From Legionella_C sp963803545 (GTDB lineage: Bacteria > Pseudomonadota > Gammaproteobacteria > Legionellales > Legionellaceae), in the NCBI GenBank assembly GCA_963803545.1, contig CAWDMX010000001.1, positions 682,001-746,000 of the forward strand: a stretch of DNA of 64,000 bases, in the 5' to 3' direction. Within the stretch, counting starts at the first letter, position 1; each line of letters starts with the position of its first letter. This document shows, one piece after another, positions 27,239-35,598 of this stretch. The translations under genes and the position numbers were made by a program. The notes below the pieces were generated by a model that was not told the origin of the DNA, searched no databases, and worked only from the letters and a program-made list of their open reading frames with translations.

Positions 27239-27265
27239 GCTGCAACCCCGAGCTGGGGTTGCAGC
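27239..27265. repeat. 11-bp perfect inverted repeat
   Basis: GCTGCAACCCC (27239-27249) and GGGGTTGCAGC (27255-27265) flank GAGCT. Its right side overlaps a 21-base sequence at 27262-27282 that is repeated exactly at 18394-18414 in the NRPS breakpoint. No T-run on either strand. Possibly the edge of an unrecognised mobile element. Confidence 0.5.
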
Positions 27266-27376
27266 AGTATACGGACTCAATCCCATAAAGCAGTTTCCTT
27301 TCAATCGCGGTAAAAATTATTACGGGAAGTAATCAACTTTTAAAGCTATACTCGTGTGTAGTCTGTTGAATTAACT

Positions 27377-28657
27377 GTGAATAAAAAAATTATGGATATT
27401 ATCATCGCAATAATTGGCGTAGGTTATGTGGGTTTGCAAAATGCTATTGCCATTTCTAAGCTGGGATTAAAAGTGATAGCTTTTGATAAAAATCCACAGC
27501 GCGTAAGTGATTTAAAAGAGGGGGTTGATAGAAACGATGAGTTTTACGACTTTGTCCGTGACAATTTAATATTTACCGACTTAGAGGAAAACTTAAAACA
27601 GGCCAATTACTATCTTATTTCTGTCCCAACTTCGATTAATGATCACTTTGTTCCGGATGTTTTTCCGCTAAAAAATGCCGCGCAGTTGGTCGCTCGTGTT
27701 TTGAAAAAAAGTGATGTGGTGATTTTAGAGTCAACTGTTTTTCCTGGGGCCACTCGTGATTTGTTAGTGCCCATTCTTGAAAAAGAAAGTGGGCTAAAGA
27801 GTGGTACAGATTTTTTTATCGGCTATTCTTCAGAGCGCATCAATCCCGGCGATGAGATACACAATGCGTCGAATACCTATAAAGTAATCTCGGGGCAAAA
27901 TGACACAGCTGTAAAGAAAATTACCGAATTATACGAGCAAATATTTGTAGGGAAGGTTTTTTGTGCTTCAAGTCTTGAGGTAGCCGAATCAAGTAAGTTG
28001 CTTGAAAACATCCAACGAGATGTCAACATTGCGCTTATGAATGAGTTTGCACAAGTTATGGGTAAGGCCGGTATTTCTTTTAGCGATGTACTGGCGGCTG
28101 CATCAACTAAGTGGAACTTTATTCCTTTTAAACCCGGGCTTGTTGGTGGCCATTGTATTCCAGAAGACCCTTATTATCTCATTTATCAGGCTAATAAATT
28201 TGGTGGTTTAACCAATTTGATTAGCGAAGCTCGACGAGTCAATGAACAATTTGTTTTGTATGTAGCGGATATGACTATTAAATTATTAACGCAACAAGGA
28301 CACGCTCTTAATAAGGCTAAAATTGTGTTAATGGGCTTGAGCTTTAAGAAAAATGTAAAGGATACGCGGCATAGTCTGTCCCTTGTTTTGTACAAGCGTT
28401 TAAAGAGTTTTGGTATGGAAGTTGTTATTTGTGATCCGGTTGTTAATAACAACCAATTTGATTTGCCGTGGATTCAACTTGAAGACATTCGCAATAGTAC
28501 CGCGATTATAATAGCTCAAGATCATGATGAATTTACCGCTTTGAGTTGCGAGGAGTACAGCGACAAAATAATTACTAAAGGACTTTTTATGGATATTCCT
28601 GGAATGTTTGCAAAAGAGCCAAATTTTAATAAAGATATTTTGTACTGGAGATTATAA
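27377..28657 (+). CDS. UDP-sugar 6-dehydrogenase (TviB/WbpO-like)
   Basis: 426 residues from GTG 27377 (an ATG five codons later is an alternative). Rossmann motif IGVGYVGL near residue 12, central domain, and the active-site cysteine at 260 in GGHCIPEDPYYL; the C-terminal domain contains the GLSFKKNVKDTRHS motif. These enzymes oxidise a UDP-hexose or UDP-HexNAc to the uronic acid with 2 NAD. The PEDPYYL form and length fit UDP-GlcNAc/GalNAc dehydrogenases such as TviB and WbpO better than UDP-glucose dehydrogenases, but the substrate is inferred. Its stop overlaps the next start by one base (TAATG). First gene of a likely exopolysaccharide operon. Confidence 0.9.
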   Translation: MNKKIMDIIIAIIGVGYVGLQNAIAISKLGLKVIAFDKNPQRVSDLKEGVDRNDEFYDFVRDNLIFTDLEENLKQANYYLISVPTSINDHFVPDVFPLKNAAQLVARVLKKSDVVILESTVFPGATRDLLVPILEKESGLKSGTDFFIGYSSERINPGDEIHNASNTYKVISGQNDTAVKKITELYEQIFVGKVFCASSLEVAESSKLLENIQRDVNIALMNEFAQVMGKAGISFSDVLAAASTKWNFIPFKPGLVGGHCIPEDPYYLIYQANKFGGLTNLISEARRVNEQFVLYVADMTIKLLTQQGHALNKAKIVLMGLSFKKNVKDTRHSLSLVLYKRLKSFGMEVVICDPVVNNNQFDLPWIQLEDIRNSTAIIIAQDHDEFTALSCEEYSDKIITKGLFMDIPGMFAKEPNFNKDILYWRL

Positions 28658-29622
28658 TGAATATTCTCATAACCGGTGGCTGTGGATTTATTGGTTCCAA
28701 CCTTGCGTCTTTTTATCTTGCCAAGGGTGATAATGTCTATGTGGTTGATGATTTGAGCACCGGCTCCTTAGCAAATATTGCGATGTTTGAAAGCAACCCT
28801 CGCTTTCGTTTTTGTAAAGCCAATATTACACATTGGGACGGTTTAAGTGCGGCGGTTGAATGGGCGGATGTCGTTTATCATCTTGCCGCTGTTATTGGAA
28901 TTTTTAGAGTGCTTGCAGAGCCTATCAATGTTATTGAAACTAATATGGAAGGTTCTTTGCGAATATTTCGTACGGTAGCCGAGTATGGTCTTCAAAAAAG
29001 GCTTATTTTCACTTCATCTTCTTGTGTCTACGGGGACGCTATCAACTCATTTGAAAATGGTGAGCTTGTAATTAGACAAGAGTACAACCCCCTTTTAGCC
29101 TATGGAGTGTCAAAGCTAGCCAACGAAGAAATGGCTTTAGCTTATTATAAAGAAAAGAACTTGGCCGTTACAATTGTTCGACTTTTTAATGTTATAGGGC
29201 CAAGACAAACGGGTCAATATGGTATGGTCGTTCCACGATTTGTAAAGCAAGCCTGTGATAATAAAATGCTTACGGTCTTTGGTGATGGCACACAAACGCG
29301 CTCCTTTTGCGACGTACGCGACGTTATAGCGGCACTGTATTTATTAGCCAACAATAACGATACTGTTGGTCAGATATTTAACGTAGGAGCAGATACAGAA
29401 ATATCAATTAATGACCTAGCAGCATTGGTTATTAAACTCACTAATAGCTCCTCCTCTCTTACTCATATTTCTTATAAAGAAGCGTATGGCGATGAGTTTA
29501 ACGATACTATGCAGCGTAAGCCAAACTTACAAAAGCTTAACCAAGTCACAGGATTTAAACATCAATGGAATCTTACAAATACTATCAGCGAATTAATAGA
29601 GATAGAAAAAAATAGGCAGTAG
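28657..29622 (+). CDS. NAD-dependent sugar epimerase/dehydratase (extended SDR)
   Basis: 321 residues with GGCGFIG at 7-13, the SSSCVYG segment and the catalytic Tyr149-x-x-x-Lys153 (YGVSK). SDR-extended proteins of this type include UDP-glucose/GlcNAc 4-epimerases and UDP-glucuronate decarboxylases. It is translationally coupled to the dehydrogenase, so the pair probably makes a UDP-uronic acid and its epimer (as TviB-TviC make UDP-GalNAcA in Vi antigen synthesis). The exact reaction cannot be fixed from sequence. A 194-base gap separates it from the next gene. Confidence 0.88.
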   Translation: MNILITGGCGFIGSNLASFYLAKGDNVYVVDDLSTGSLANIAMFESNPRFRFCKANITHWDGLSAAVEWADVVYHLAAVIGIFRVLAEPINVIETNMEGSLRIFRTVAEYGLQKRLIFTSSSCVYGDAINSFENGELVIRQEYNPLLAYGVSKLANEEMALAYYKEKNLAVTIVRLFNVIGPRQTGQYGMVVPRFVKQACDNKMLTVFGDGTQTRSFCDVRDVIAALYLLANNNDTVGQIFNVGADTEISINDLAALVIKLTNSSSSLTHISYKEAYGDEFNDTMQRKPNLQKLNQVTGFKHQWNLTNTISELIEIEKNRQ

Positions 29623-29816
29623 AGGTTTTATTGCCGGTGTCGCATTGAAGCGTAGGTTGTTTTTGTTGTAGGTCAGGGGGAAAAGCGTTTCTCCGAAGGA
29701 TAATTTTTTCTGCCAGAACTTGTGCTCCAATCCTTTCCTCGATGCCCAATTAAAGCTACTATCAGACCTTATATTAATAACTTTATTAATAACTATATTG
29801 AAAGCGAATATTTAGT

Positions 29817-31628
29817 ATGCCTAGTGGGAAAAATAGAGTTTTTATAACGGTTGTATTGTTATGGCAGATGTTGCCAATTTTACTGTACGCGTCAGAAGAT
29901 AGTCTGACTTCAGTTTATAACACACCACTGAATCAATTAAAAAAACAATACCAAGAAAAGAATTATGAAACGGTAGTAGAAGCAGGGAAAATATTTTTGC
30001 AACAGGACAATAATGCCCCCGATACCCGATTATATATGGGCCTAGCCTATTATCAGTTACAGCAATATGATAATGCGATTAACGTATTAAAACCGGTGGT
30101 TTCAGCCTATCCCACGTATCTAGAGGCTCGTATCGCGTTGATAAGGGCATCTATGGCAAAAAAAAATACAGGCAACGTCTACGCACTGATTCTTGATGGT
30201 TTGGTCCATCATCCAAAAAATAGTATCCTTTTATCTCAGAAGGATTCGTTAAACATTCTAAACACAAAAAGCGCTCAAGTCCTAAAGGCATTGAAAACCT
30301 TATTGATGAATAAAGAAAAGAATGAGCCAACGCTTCAATTGAGTGAAACTTTTGAAAAACAACCGGTTGAAAATCGCTTAAGCTTGACCAAAAATAAAGT
30401 TTTCTACGAAGAAGGGTACGTTCAATCCCTTTATAAACAGAAAAAATATAAACAAGTCATTGAAAAAGGTGAGGCTTATCTCCAGGCTTATCCCAAGGAA
30501 GTCGATGTAAGGTATTATGTTGGGTTATCGTATAGTCGGGAAAAAAAATACCCACAATCTCAAAAGCAACTGCAAAAGGCTCTCAATCAATACCCCGATT
30601 ATATGAGCGTTAGGTACGCCTTAATTACAACATTGTTCGCGATGAAAAAGTACGCATCGGTTCTAACAGTTGCAACAGACGGGTTGAGAATAGAGCCAAA
30701 TAATAGTGAGCTTTTAATGGCAAAAGTAAAAGTCAAGGTGCTTGAAAAAAACTACGCGGAAGCTCTTCAGCAGGTTAACAACATAATTGCTCTAGACAAC
30801 ACCTATTTACCTGCGCGTGCGCTAAAAAAAAACCTAATCCTTTTAGCGGGGAAAAAGAAAAAAACAGTATCGGATCCCAATCAAGAATCTAAAGTTGGGC
30901 GCGCGAAATTCCCGAGGGATGTGTTTTCTACAGCAACCAGTGTTATGGACGTTACTCTCCCACAACAATATTGGAATTATTCCAGTATGTCTTTATACCG
31001 AGAAGACAAGCAAATCACATACGGCGCAGTAATGAATTATGCAAGTCGGTTGGGAAAAGAAGCCCTGCAAGGCGGCATCGCAATTATTCCAAAAATTAAT
31101 AAGCACACTTGGATTAGTACGCAGTATTCTTATGCGAATAATCCTTCGCTATTCGCCGATCACACGGTGTATGGTGAAATATTCCAGAATATTTTTAACG
31201 GTTTTACCGTGTCAGCCGGGAATGAGTACCGTAAAATATCAAAGACTTATTTTAATACGTATACAGCAAGTCTAAAAACGTACGTAGGTTCCTATTCACT
31301 TACTTTCCGACCCTTTATCTATAGAACCAAGGCAGGTCCTAATTCAATTCTGTATCGTACGAGCCTGCACTATGATTTTGATGATCCGGATCAATATATT
31401 GAAGTAAGTTACTATACAGGATACTCGCCGGATTTATTTAATTTAGCTACGGTGGAATTTTTCAAAGTACACGAGCAGATTATAATGGTTAAATCGCAGT
31501 TTAAACTGAGTAAAGCTTTACTGTTCCAACTGGGTGGGGGCCATGAAAATCAAAAGTTTTTGAAAAATCGGCAACGTGAAATAACGTATCTGAACTTAGG
31601 CTTTAAATATAGGATAGGGGATGTCTGA
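29817..31628 (+). CDS. TPR protein with YaiO-type outer-membrane beta-barrel
   Basis: 603 residues. A signal peptide (FITVVLLWQMLPILLYA) is followed by two blocks of TPR-like helices (for example VYNTPLNQLKKQYQEKNYET; YVQSLYKQKKYKQVIEKGEA; DVRYYVGLSYSREKKYPQ) to about residue 350. The last 230 residues are alternating beta strands ending LNLGFKYRIGDV, matching the YaiO outer-membrane domain, with aromatic-rich strands. The TPR-plus-barrel design resembles AlgK/AlgE, BcsC and PgaA in exopolysaccharide export, so it probably forms the export pore with a periplasmic scaffold. Its last bases overlap the next start by eight. Confidence 0.85.
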   Translation: MPSGKNRVFITVVLLWQMLPILLYASEDSLTSVYNTPLNQLKKQYQEKNYETVVEAGKIFLQQDNNAPDTRLYMGLAYYQLQQYDNAINVLKPVVSAYPTYLEARIALIRASMAKKNTGNVYALILDGLVHHPKNSILLSQKDSLNILNTKSAQVLKALKTLLMNKEKNEPTLQLSETFEKQPVENRLSLTKNKVFYEEGYVQSLYKQKKYKQVIEKGEAYLQAYPKEVDVRYYVGLSYSREKKYPQSQKQLQKALNQYPDYMSVRYALITTLFAMKKYASVLTVATDGLRIEPNNSELLMAKVKVKVLEKNYAEALQQVNNIIALDNTYLPARALKKNLILLAGKKKKTVSDPNQESKVGRAKFPRDVFSTATSVMDVTLPQQYWNYSSMSLYREDKQITYGAVMNYASRLGKEALQGGIAIIPKINKHTWISTQYSYANNPSLFADHTVYGEIFQNIFNGFTVSAGNEYRKISKTYFNTYTASLKTYVGSYSLTFRPFIYRTKAGPNSILYRTSLHYDFDDPDQYIEVSYYTGYSPDLFNLATVEFFKVHEQIIMVKSQFKLSKALLFQLGGGHENQKFLKNRQREITYLNLGFKYRIGDV

Positions 31629-32649
31629 TGACGCACAATACAATGTTATATTTTTTATAATACTCGAGCTTGCATTAATTTTTTCATTTATTTTATTGGT
31701 CTATACAAGCAAAATTTTTTTTCTTTTGCGAAACTATACGGTTGAGAAAAAATTAAGAGAGTTCACAGACTGTCTTAATGAGTACCAAAAGAGTAATAAT
31801 TGCAGTCGATTGAATAAAAAAAACCACATGGATCTACTTTTATCCTTATTGAAAAAAACAACATTGAGTCAAGAGCAAAAAATTAAACTGGTACAACAAG
31901 TGATTTTGCCCAAAGTTCTTAACTATCAAAAATCAAAAAACTGGAAAAAGCGCTATCAATTATTATCCGCTTTGAAAATTTCTTTAGAAGAGATGCATTA
32001 TTCTAATCTTATTCATTTAATAAACGACTCGGCTCCTATTGTCAGTATTGAAGCGGTTAGACTTGGCTCATCATGTAATAATTGGCCGGTTTATAAAACT
32101 ATTCTAGAAAAGTTATTGCATTGTGATCACACGAATCAACTGATATATATCGATAATCTTCATAAAAACAAAGCAATGCTACCCTTTTTACGTGATGCAC
32201 TCACGTCGCAAAAGGATTCGCAATTAAAAAAAATTATTTACGATCTTTTGTTGCATATAGGCTGTAATGATTCTTTTTATCAAGCCACTAAGGATGACAG
32301 TATTTTTGGCCATAGAAATATGCGACTTGCGGCAATTCGCGTTTTACCTTATACCAATAAAGCTCAAGCAGGGTCTGTATTAGAGGATTTGGTGTGCGAA
32401 GAGGATTGGTTGGTTAGAAATATTGCGGTTCAATCGTTAGGTGTGCTCGGGGATGAGCGTTACCTATCCGATGTAATTAAACTACTCGCAGACCCCGTTT
32501 GGTGGGTCCGAGTATCGGCGGCAAAAGCACTGGTACAGTTTGGAGACAGTGGTTTGCAGGCTTTGAAAGACTATGAAGTTCAAGACCCCCATGTATTTAG
32601 TGATTATGCAGAATATTTTTATAAAATAAAAGCATTGAAGGCGACCTAG
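31621..32649 (+). CDS. membrane-anchored HEAT-repeat protein
   Basis: 342 residues. One N-terminal membrane helix (VIFFIILELALIFSFILLVY) is followed by an alpha-helical region with HEAT/PBS-lyase-type repeats near the C-terminus (VLEDLVCEEDWLVRNIAVQS; VIKLLADPVWWVRVSAAKAL). Such repeats are protein-interaction scaffolds. It overlaps the YaiO-type gene by eight bases (ATGTCTGA) and the glycosyltransferase by one (TAGTG), so all three are made together. It probably sits at the inner membrane, linking the synthase to the export pore; that role is inferred. Confidence 0.8.
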   Translation: MSDDAQYNVIFFIILELALIFSFILLVYTSKIFFLLRNYTVEKKLREFTDCLNEYQKSNNCSRLNKKNHMDLLLSLLKKTTLSQEQKIKLVQQVILPKVLNYQKSKNWKKRYQLLSALKISLEEMHYSNLIHLINDSAPIVSIEAVRLGSSCNNWPVYKTILEKLLHCDHTNQLIYIDNLHKNKAMLPFLRDALTSQKDSQLKKIIYDLLLHIGCNDSFYQATKDDSIFGHRNMRLAAIRVLPYTNKAQAGSVLEDLVCEEDWLVRNIAVQSLGVLGDERYLSDVIKLLADPVWWVRVSAAKALVQFGDSGLQALKDYEVQDPHVFSDYAEYFYKIKALKAT

Positions 32650-34022
32650 TGGAAGAGCTTATTAACACCGTTAATTTTGCTATTCTGATATATTTTTTTA
32701 TCACAGCTATTATTTATACGTTGCTGTTACTAGGCTCTTTTCCAACTATTTTGCGATTTTTTAATATCGATACTTTTTTAGATATTAGTAACGTAATGGA
32801 AACCGAAATACAGCTAGCGGTTACCTTGATTATTCCTATGTATAATGAACGGGATCTTGCTCTTGACACGGTTTTAAGCGCTTTAAACTCCACGTATAAA
32901 AATCTTTACGTCATGATGGTTAATGACGGCTCAACAGACGGAAGTCTTGAGTTTCTCCAGGAAAAATTTGAGCTGGAGGAAGTTCCCGTAGTTGTCAATC
33001 AAACACTCAAAACAAAGCCAGTAAAACGCTCGTTTGTTTCTAGAATGCATCCGAACTTTATTGTTATCGATAAAGAGAATGGGGGGGCAGGGGATTCTAT
33101 TAATGCGGGTTTAAATGCATGCTTTACCCCCTATTTTTTTACGCTTGATTCCGATTCGGTTATTGACTCGAACGCAATATCACGAGTTATGTATGAAGTG
33201 TTTACCAATGCAAACCCCGTGGCTATTGGGTGTGGTGTATACGTTCTTAATGGCTGTAAAGTTGAAAATGGCGTTGTAAAAAAGTCGTTGATACCCTACC
33301 GTTACACCAGTGGTATCCAGGCCAATGAATATCTGCTTTCGCATTTATTCAATCGTACTGGTTGGAACAGCTTCGGCGGCTGCATGAGTTATTCCGGAAC
33401 GGCAACTGTTTTTAACCGTAAAATTGTATTAGATTGCGGTGGATTTGATGCGGGAAATTATGCCCAAGATAGTGAAATGATTATGCGCCTGCAACGATTA
33501 ATGTTAGAGCAATCACAAAAATATACTATTGCGTTTACTCCTTCAGCGGTTGTTTGGACAGACGTGCCTAAAAACTTGAAAGAGTTTGCACAACAACGCG
33601 ATAAATGGAGTCGGGGAATACTACGCTCAGTATGGCTTAATAAAAAATTATTTTTCAATCCAAAATATAAAATCCAAGGTTTATTTGGTTTTCCAGCGTA
33701 TATCTTACTTGAAGTAATGGCACCGTATGCTGAGTTTATTGCCTACTTCACTATTGGTATTGCTTATTACCGGGGTTTTTTAGACAGCACGGCAGTACTG
33801 TTATACATTTTTTTGGCCTGGGGATTTAGCTGTTATTTAAGTGTAGCTAATACTTTCATCAGTGTCGTTACCTTTAACCGCTATCAAAGTTTAGGAAATA
33901 TTGTATGGATGTTATTTCTCGCGACAGTGGAGCTGGTTGGTTTTCGACAATATCGAGTATTGATAAGCGTGTATGGAACGCTTCATTACTTTTTTAATCG
34001 ATTAAGAGGCAAGTTTTTATGA
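32649..34022 (+). CDS. processive family-2 glycosyltransferase (exopolysaccharide synthase)
   Basis: 457 residues from GTG. N-terminal membrane helix, GT2 domain with NDGSTDGS and the DxD-type FFTLDSDSVID, acceptor-site aspartate in YAQDSEM and the processivity motif Q-x-x-(R/K)-W in QQRDKWSRGI, then four or so C-terminal membrane helices (AYILLEVMAPYAEFIAYFTI; AVLLYIFLAWGF). This layout is that of cellulose, hyaluronan and PgaC synthases, which polymerise and extrude at the same time. With the UDP-uronic-acid genes upstream, an acidic polymer is likely. The product sugar is unknown. Confidence 0.9.
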   Translation: MEELINTVNFAILIYFFITAIIYTLLLLGSFPTILRFFNIDTFLDISNVMETEIQLAVTLIIPMYNERDLALDTVLSALNSTYKNLYVMMVNDGSTDGSLEFLQEKFELEEVPVVVNQTLKTKPVKRSFVSRMHPNFIVIDKENGGAGDSINAGLNACFTPYFFTLDSDSVIDSNAISRVMYEVFTNANPVAIGCGVYVLNGCKVENGVVKKSLIPYRYTSGIQANEYLLSHLFNRTGWNSFGGCMSYSGTATVFNRKIVLDCGGFDAGNYAQDSEMIMRLQRLMLEQSQKYTIAFTPSAVVWTDVPKNLKEFAQQRDKWSRGILRSVWLNKKLFFNPKYKIQGLFGFPAYILLEVMAPYAEFIAYFTIGIAYYRGFLDSTAVLLYIFLAWGFSCYLSVANTFISVVTFNRYQSLGNIVWMLFLATVELVGFRQYRVLISVYGTLHYFFNRLRGKFL

Positions 34023-34094
34023 GGGTAACACGCTTAAATTTTCGGTAACTATCACGCAGAAGCTGTATTCTAAACGGTTCAAGTTAGACACGTT

Positions 34095-34345
34095 TTAATT
34101 TTCTTTTTTAGAAGCCACAAGAGCGCTATCTTCCAATAGTGGGTGTAGCCTCTCGGGATTGTAATCGCGTATATATTTTTGAACATCAATGGTCATTGAC
34201 TCCCTAGTTCAATAAGTAACCGTAAGCCGCCGCCCATGGTTCAAGTTACCCAAGCCTCGCTTGAACATGCGGTTTATAAATGCATCGGTACATTAATTTA
34301 ATTTTTAACGTGTGAAAAAAACTCTCGGCAATAGCTTATTCCAAC
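34095..34345 (-). pseudogene. decayed IS3-family transposase C-terminus
   Basis: On the minus strand, 34095-34196 reads MTIDVQKYIRDYNPERLHPL then a short tail and stop, resembling the IS3 orfB end (Y-I-x-x-YNxxRxHxxL). At 34311-34345 there is a degenerate CREFFSHVK that fits the family's AESFFxxLK. Frames are broken between them. The rest of 34023-34379 contains nothing else I could recognise. Confidence 0.45.
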
Positions 34346-34379
34346 AATGTTCCGGAGCAACGCCGCCTACTATCATTTA

Positions 34380-35270
34380 TTAAATGAATGCATTTAACAC
34401 TGCGCAAAAACGCTCATTTTCTTCGATGTGTGGGTAATGAGACGATTTATAGAATGTCGTAATTTCATGGTTTTCGTGAAGAGTTAGATCATGCCCGTTC
34501 ATCACAAAGTCATGGAAGCCATTGACCCATAGTTTTCTGATTTTAAGGGTATGGATAGCAACATTGACGTTCGCCTCGTTTGCGTAAAGATCGCGTCTTA
34601 CACTGGAGAAGACCTTCTCATTTATCGGTAAATTGATTTTTTCTTGAATAGTATGAACTAGCGAAGAATACTCCATGTTTGCCCAATACAAGTACGACCT
34701 TTCTTTGTTTTGCTGAAATATCGGCGCCAATTCTTCAGATATTTTCCACAGTGTTTGGATGTCCATTCTATCGATACGGCTGTATGCTTTTTCGTATAAA
34801 TCGTGATTGTTTTTCTTTAAATAACCTAAATCAAGCATTAAATTATTTAACCTGGGTGTAAGTATGCATTTTGCAGTAGAAACGAAAATTGCGGGAAGGG
34901 AGGCTTCGGTCGTTTGATAATAATCAAAGAGCAGTTTTGCCCCGTAGCTATGACCAATTAGGGCCGCTATTTTGAGATTTAAATGCTCTGTAATGTATGA
35001 AATTAGTGATTTCAGGTCATTGATATTGTCTTGATGGGATACCTGCCCCTTATTTTGTAGAGACTTGCCGCAGTTTCGTTGATCATAGAAAATAATATTG
35101 TACTTTAGTGAACTAAAAAGCTGGTTGTGTTCGATGAGGTGCTCCAGTACTCCACAATTCAAACCTGGACCACCATGGATAAAAACAAGGTAAGGAAGGC
35201 TCGTACTTTTGGTGAAGCAGCTTAGATAAAATACTGGATGGGGTAGGATATTTTTTTTGTACATTTCCAT
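34380..35270 (-). CDS. alpha/beta hydrolase, proline-iminopeptidase-like (S33)
   Basis: 296 residues. HGGPG at 32-36 (oxyanion hole), YDQRNCGKS, and the nucleophile elbow GHSYGA with Ser108 match the proline iminopeptidase branch of the alpha/beta hydrolases. A late SSHYPHIEENERF provides the likely catalytic His, and WVNGFHDFVM the Asp. Family members cleave N-terminal proline from peptides or hydrolyse amides and esters. No signal peptide, so cytoplasmic. Stands alone on the minus strand; no operon partner. Confidence 0.87.
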   Translation of the reverse strand: MEMYKKNILPHPVFYLSCFTKSTSLPYLVFIHGGPGLNCGVLEHLIEHNQLFSSLKYNIIFYDQRNCGKSLQNKGQVSHQDNINDLKSLISYITEHLNLKIAALIGHSYGAKLLFDYYQTTEASLPAIFVSTAKCILTPRLNNLMLDLGYLKKNNHDLYEKAYSRIDRMDIQTLWKISEELAPIFQQNKERSYLYWANMEYSSLVHTIQEKINLPINEKVFSSVRRDLYANEANVNVAIHTLKIRKLWVNGFHDFVMNGHDLTLHENHEITTFYKSSHYPHIEENERFCAVLNAFI

Positions 35271-35529
35271 AGGTGATTTTGCTCTTGAAAAACCTTACGA
35301 ATCCAGACAGTAGGAGCCGTTGATTGAATGCCGGTGCGTTGATACAACGGCTTGTTGCACTACCTCGCCTAATTTATCTACTGGATATAAAAAGGTCAAT
35401 GTCTTTTCTATTTCTTTCGTTTAATACTTCAGTAATTTAATCTAAAGCAATTTGAGAAATACTCCTGACCTGCTCGGGTTTTTAGTACCAATTCGAACTA
35501 GAGGGACGAACTCGGATAGGCGGCTATAA

Positions 35530-35563
35530 GGTAACAAAATCGTAGAGCTACGATTTTGTTACC
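35530..35563. terminator. 16-bp perfect palindrome, probable terminator
   Basis: Two 16-base arms (GGTAACAAAATCGTAG and its complement) are separated by two bases. It is 36 bases after the stop of the beta-propeller gene on the minus strand, so it may end that transcript. There is only TTATA rather than a T-run beyond the stem. The remaining 35271-35529 shows no gene. Confidence 0.5.
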
Positions 35564-35598
35564 TAGCATTTTGGTGAAATTATTACAAGAATTGCCTG

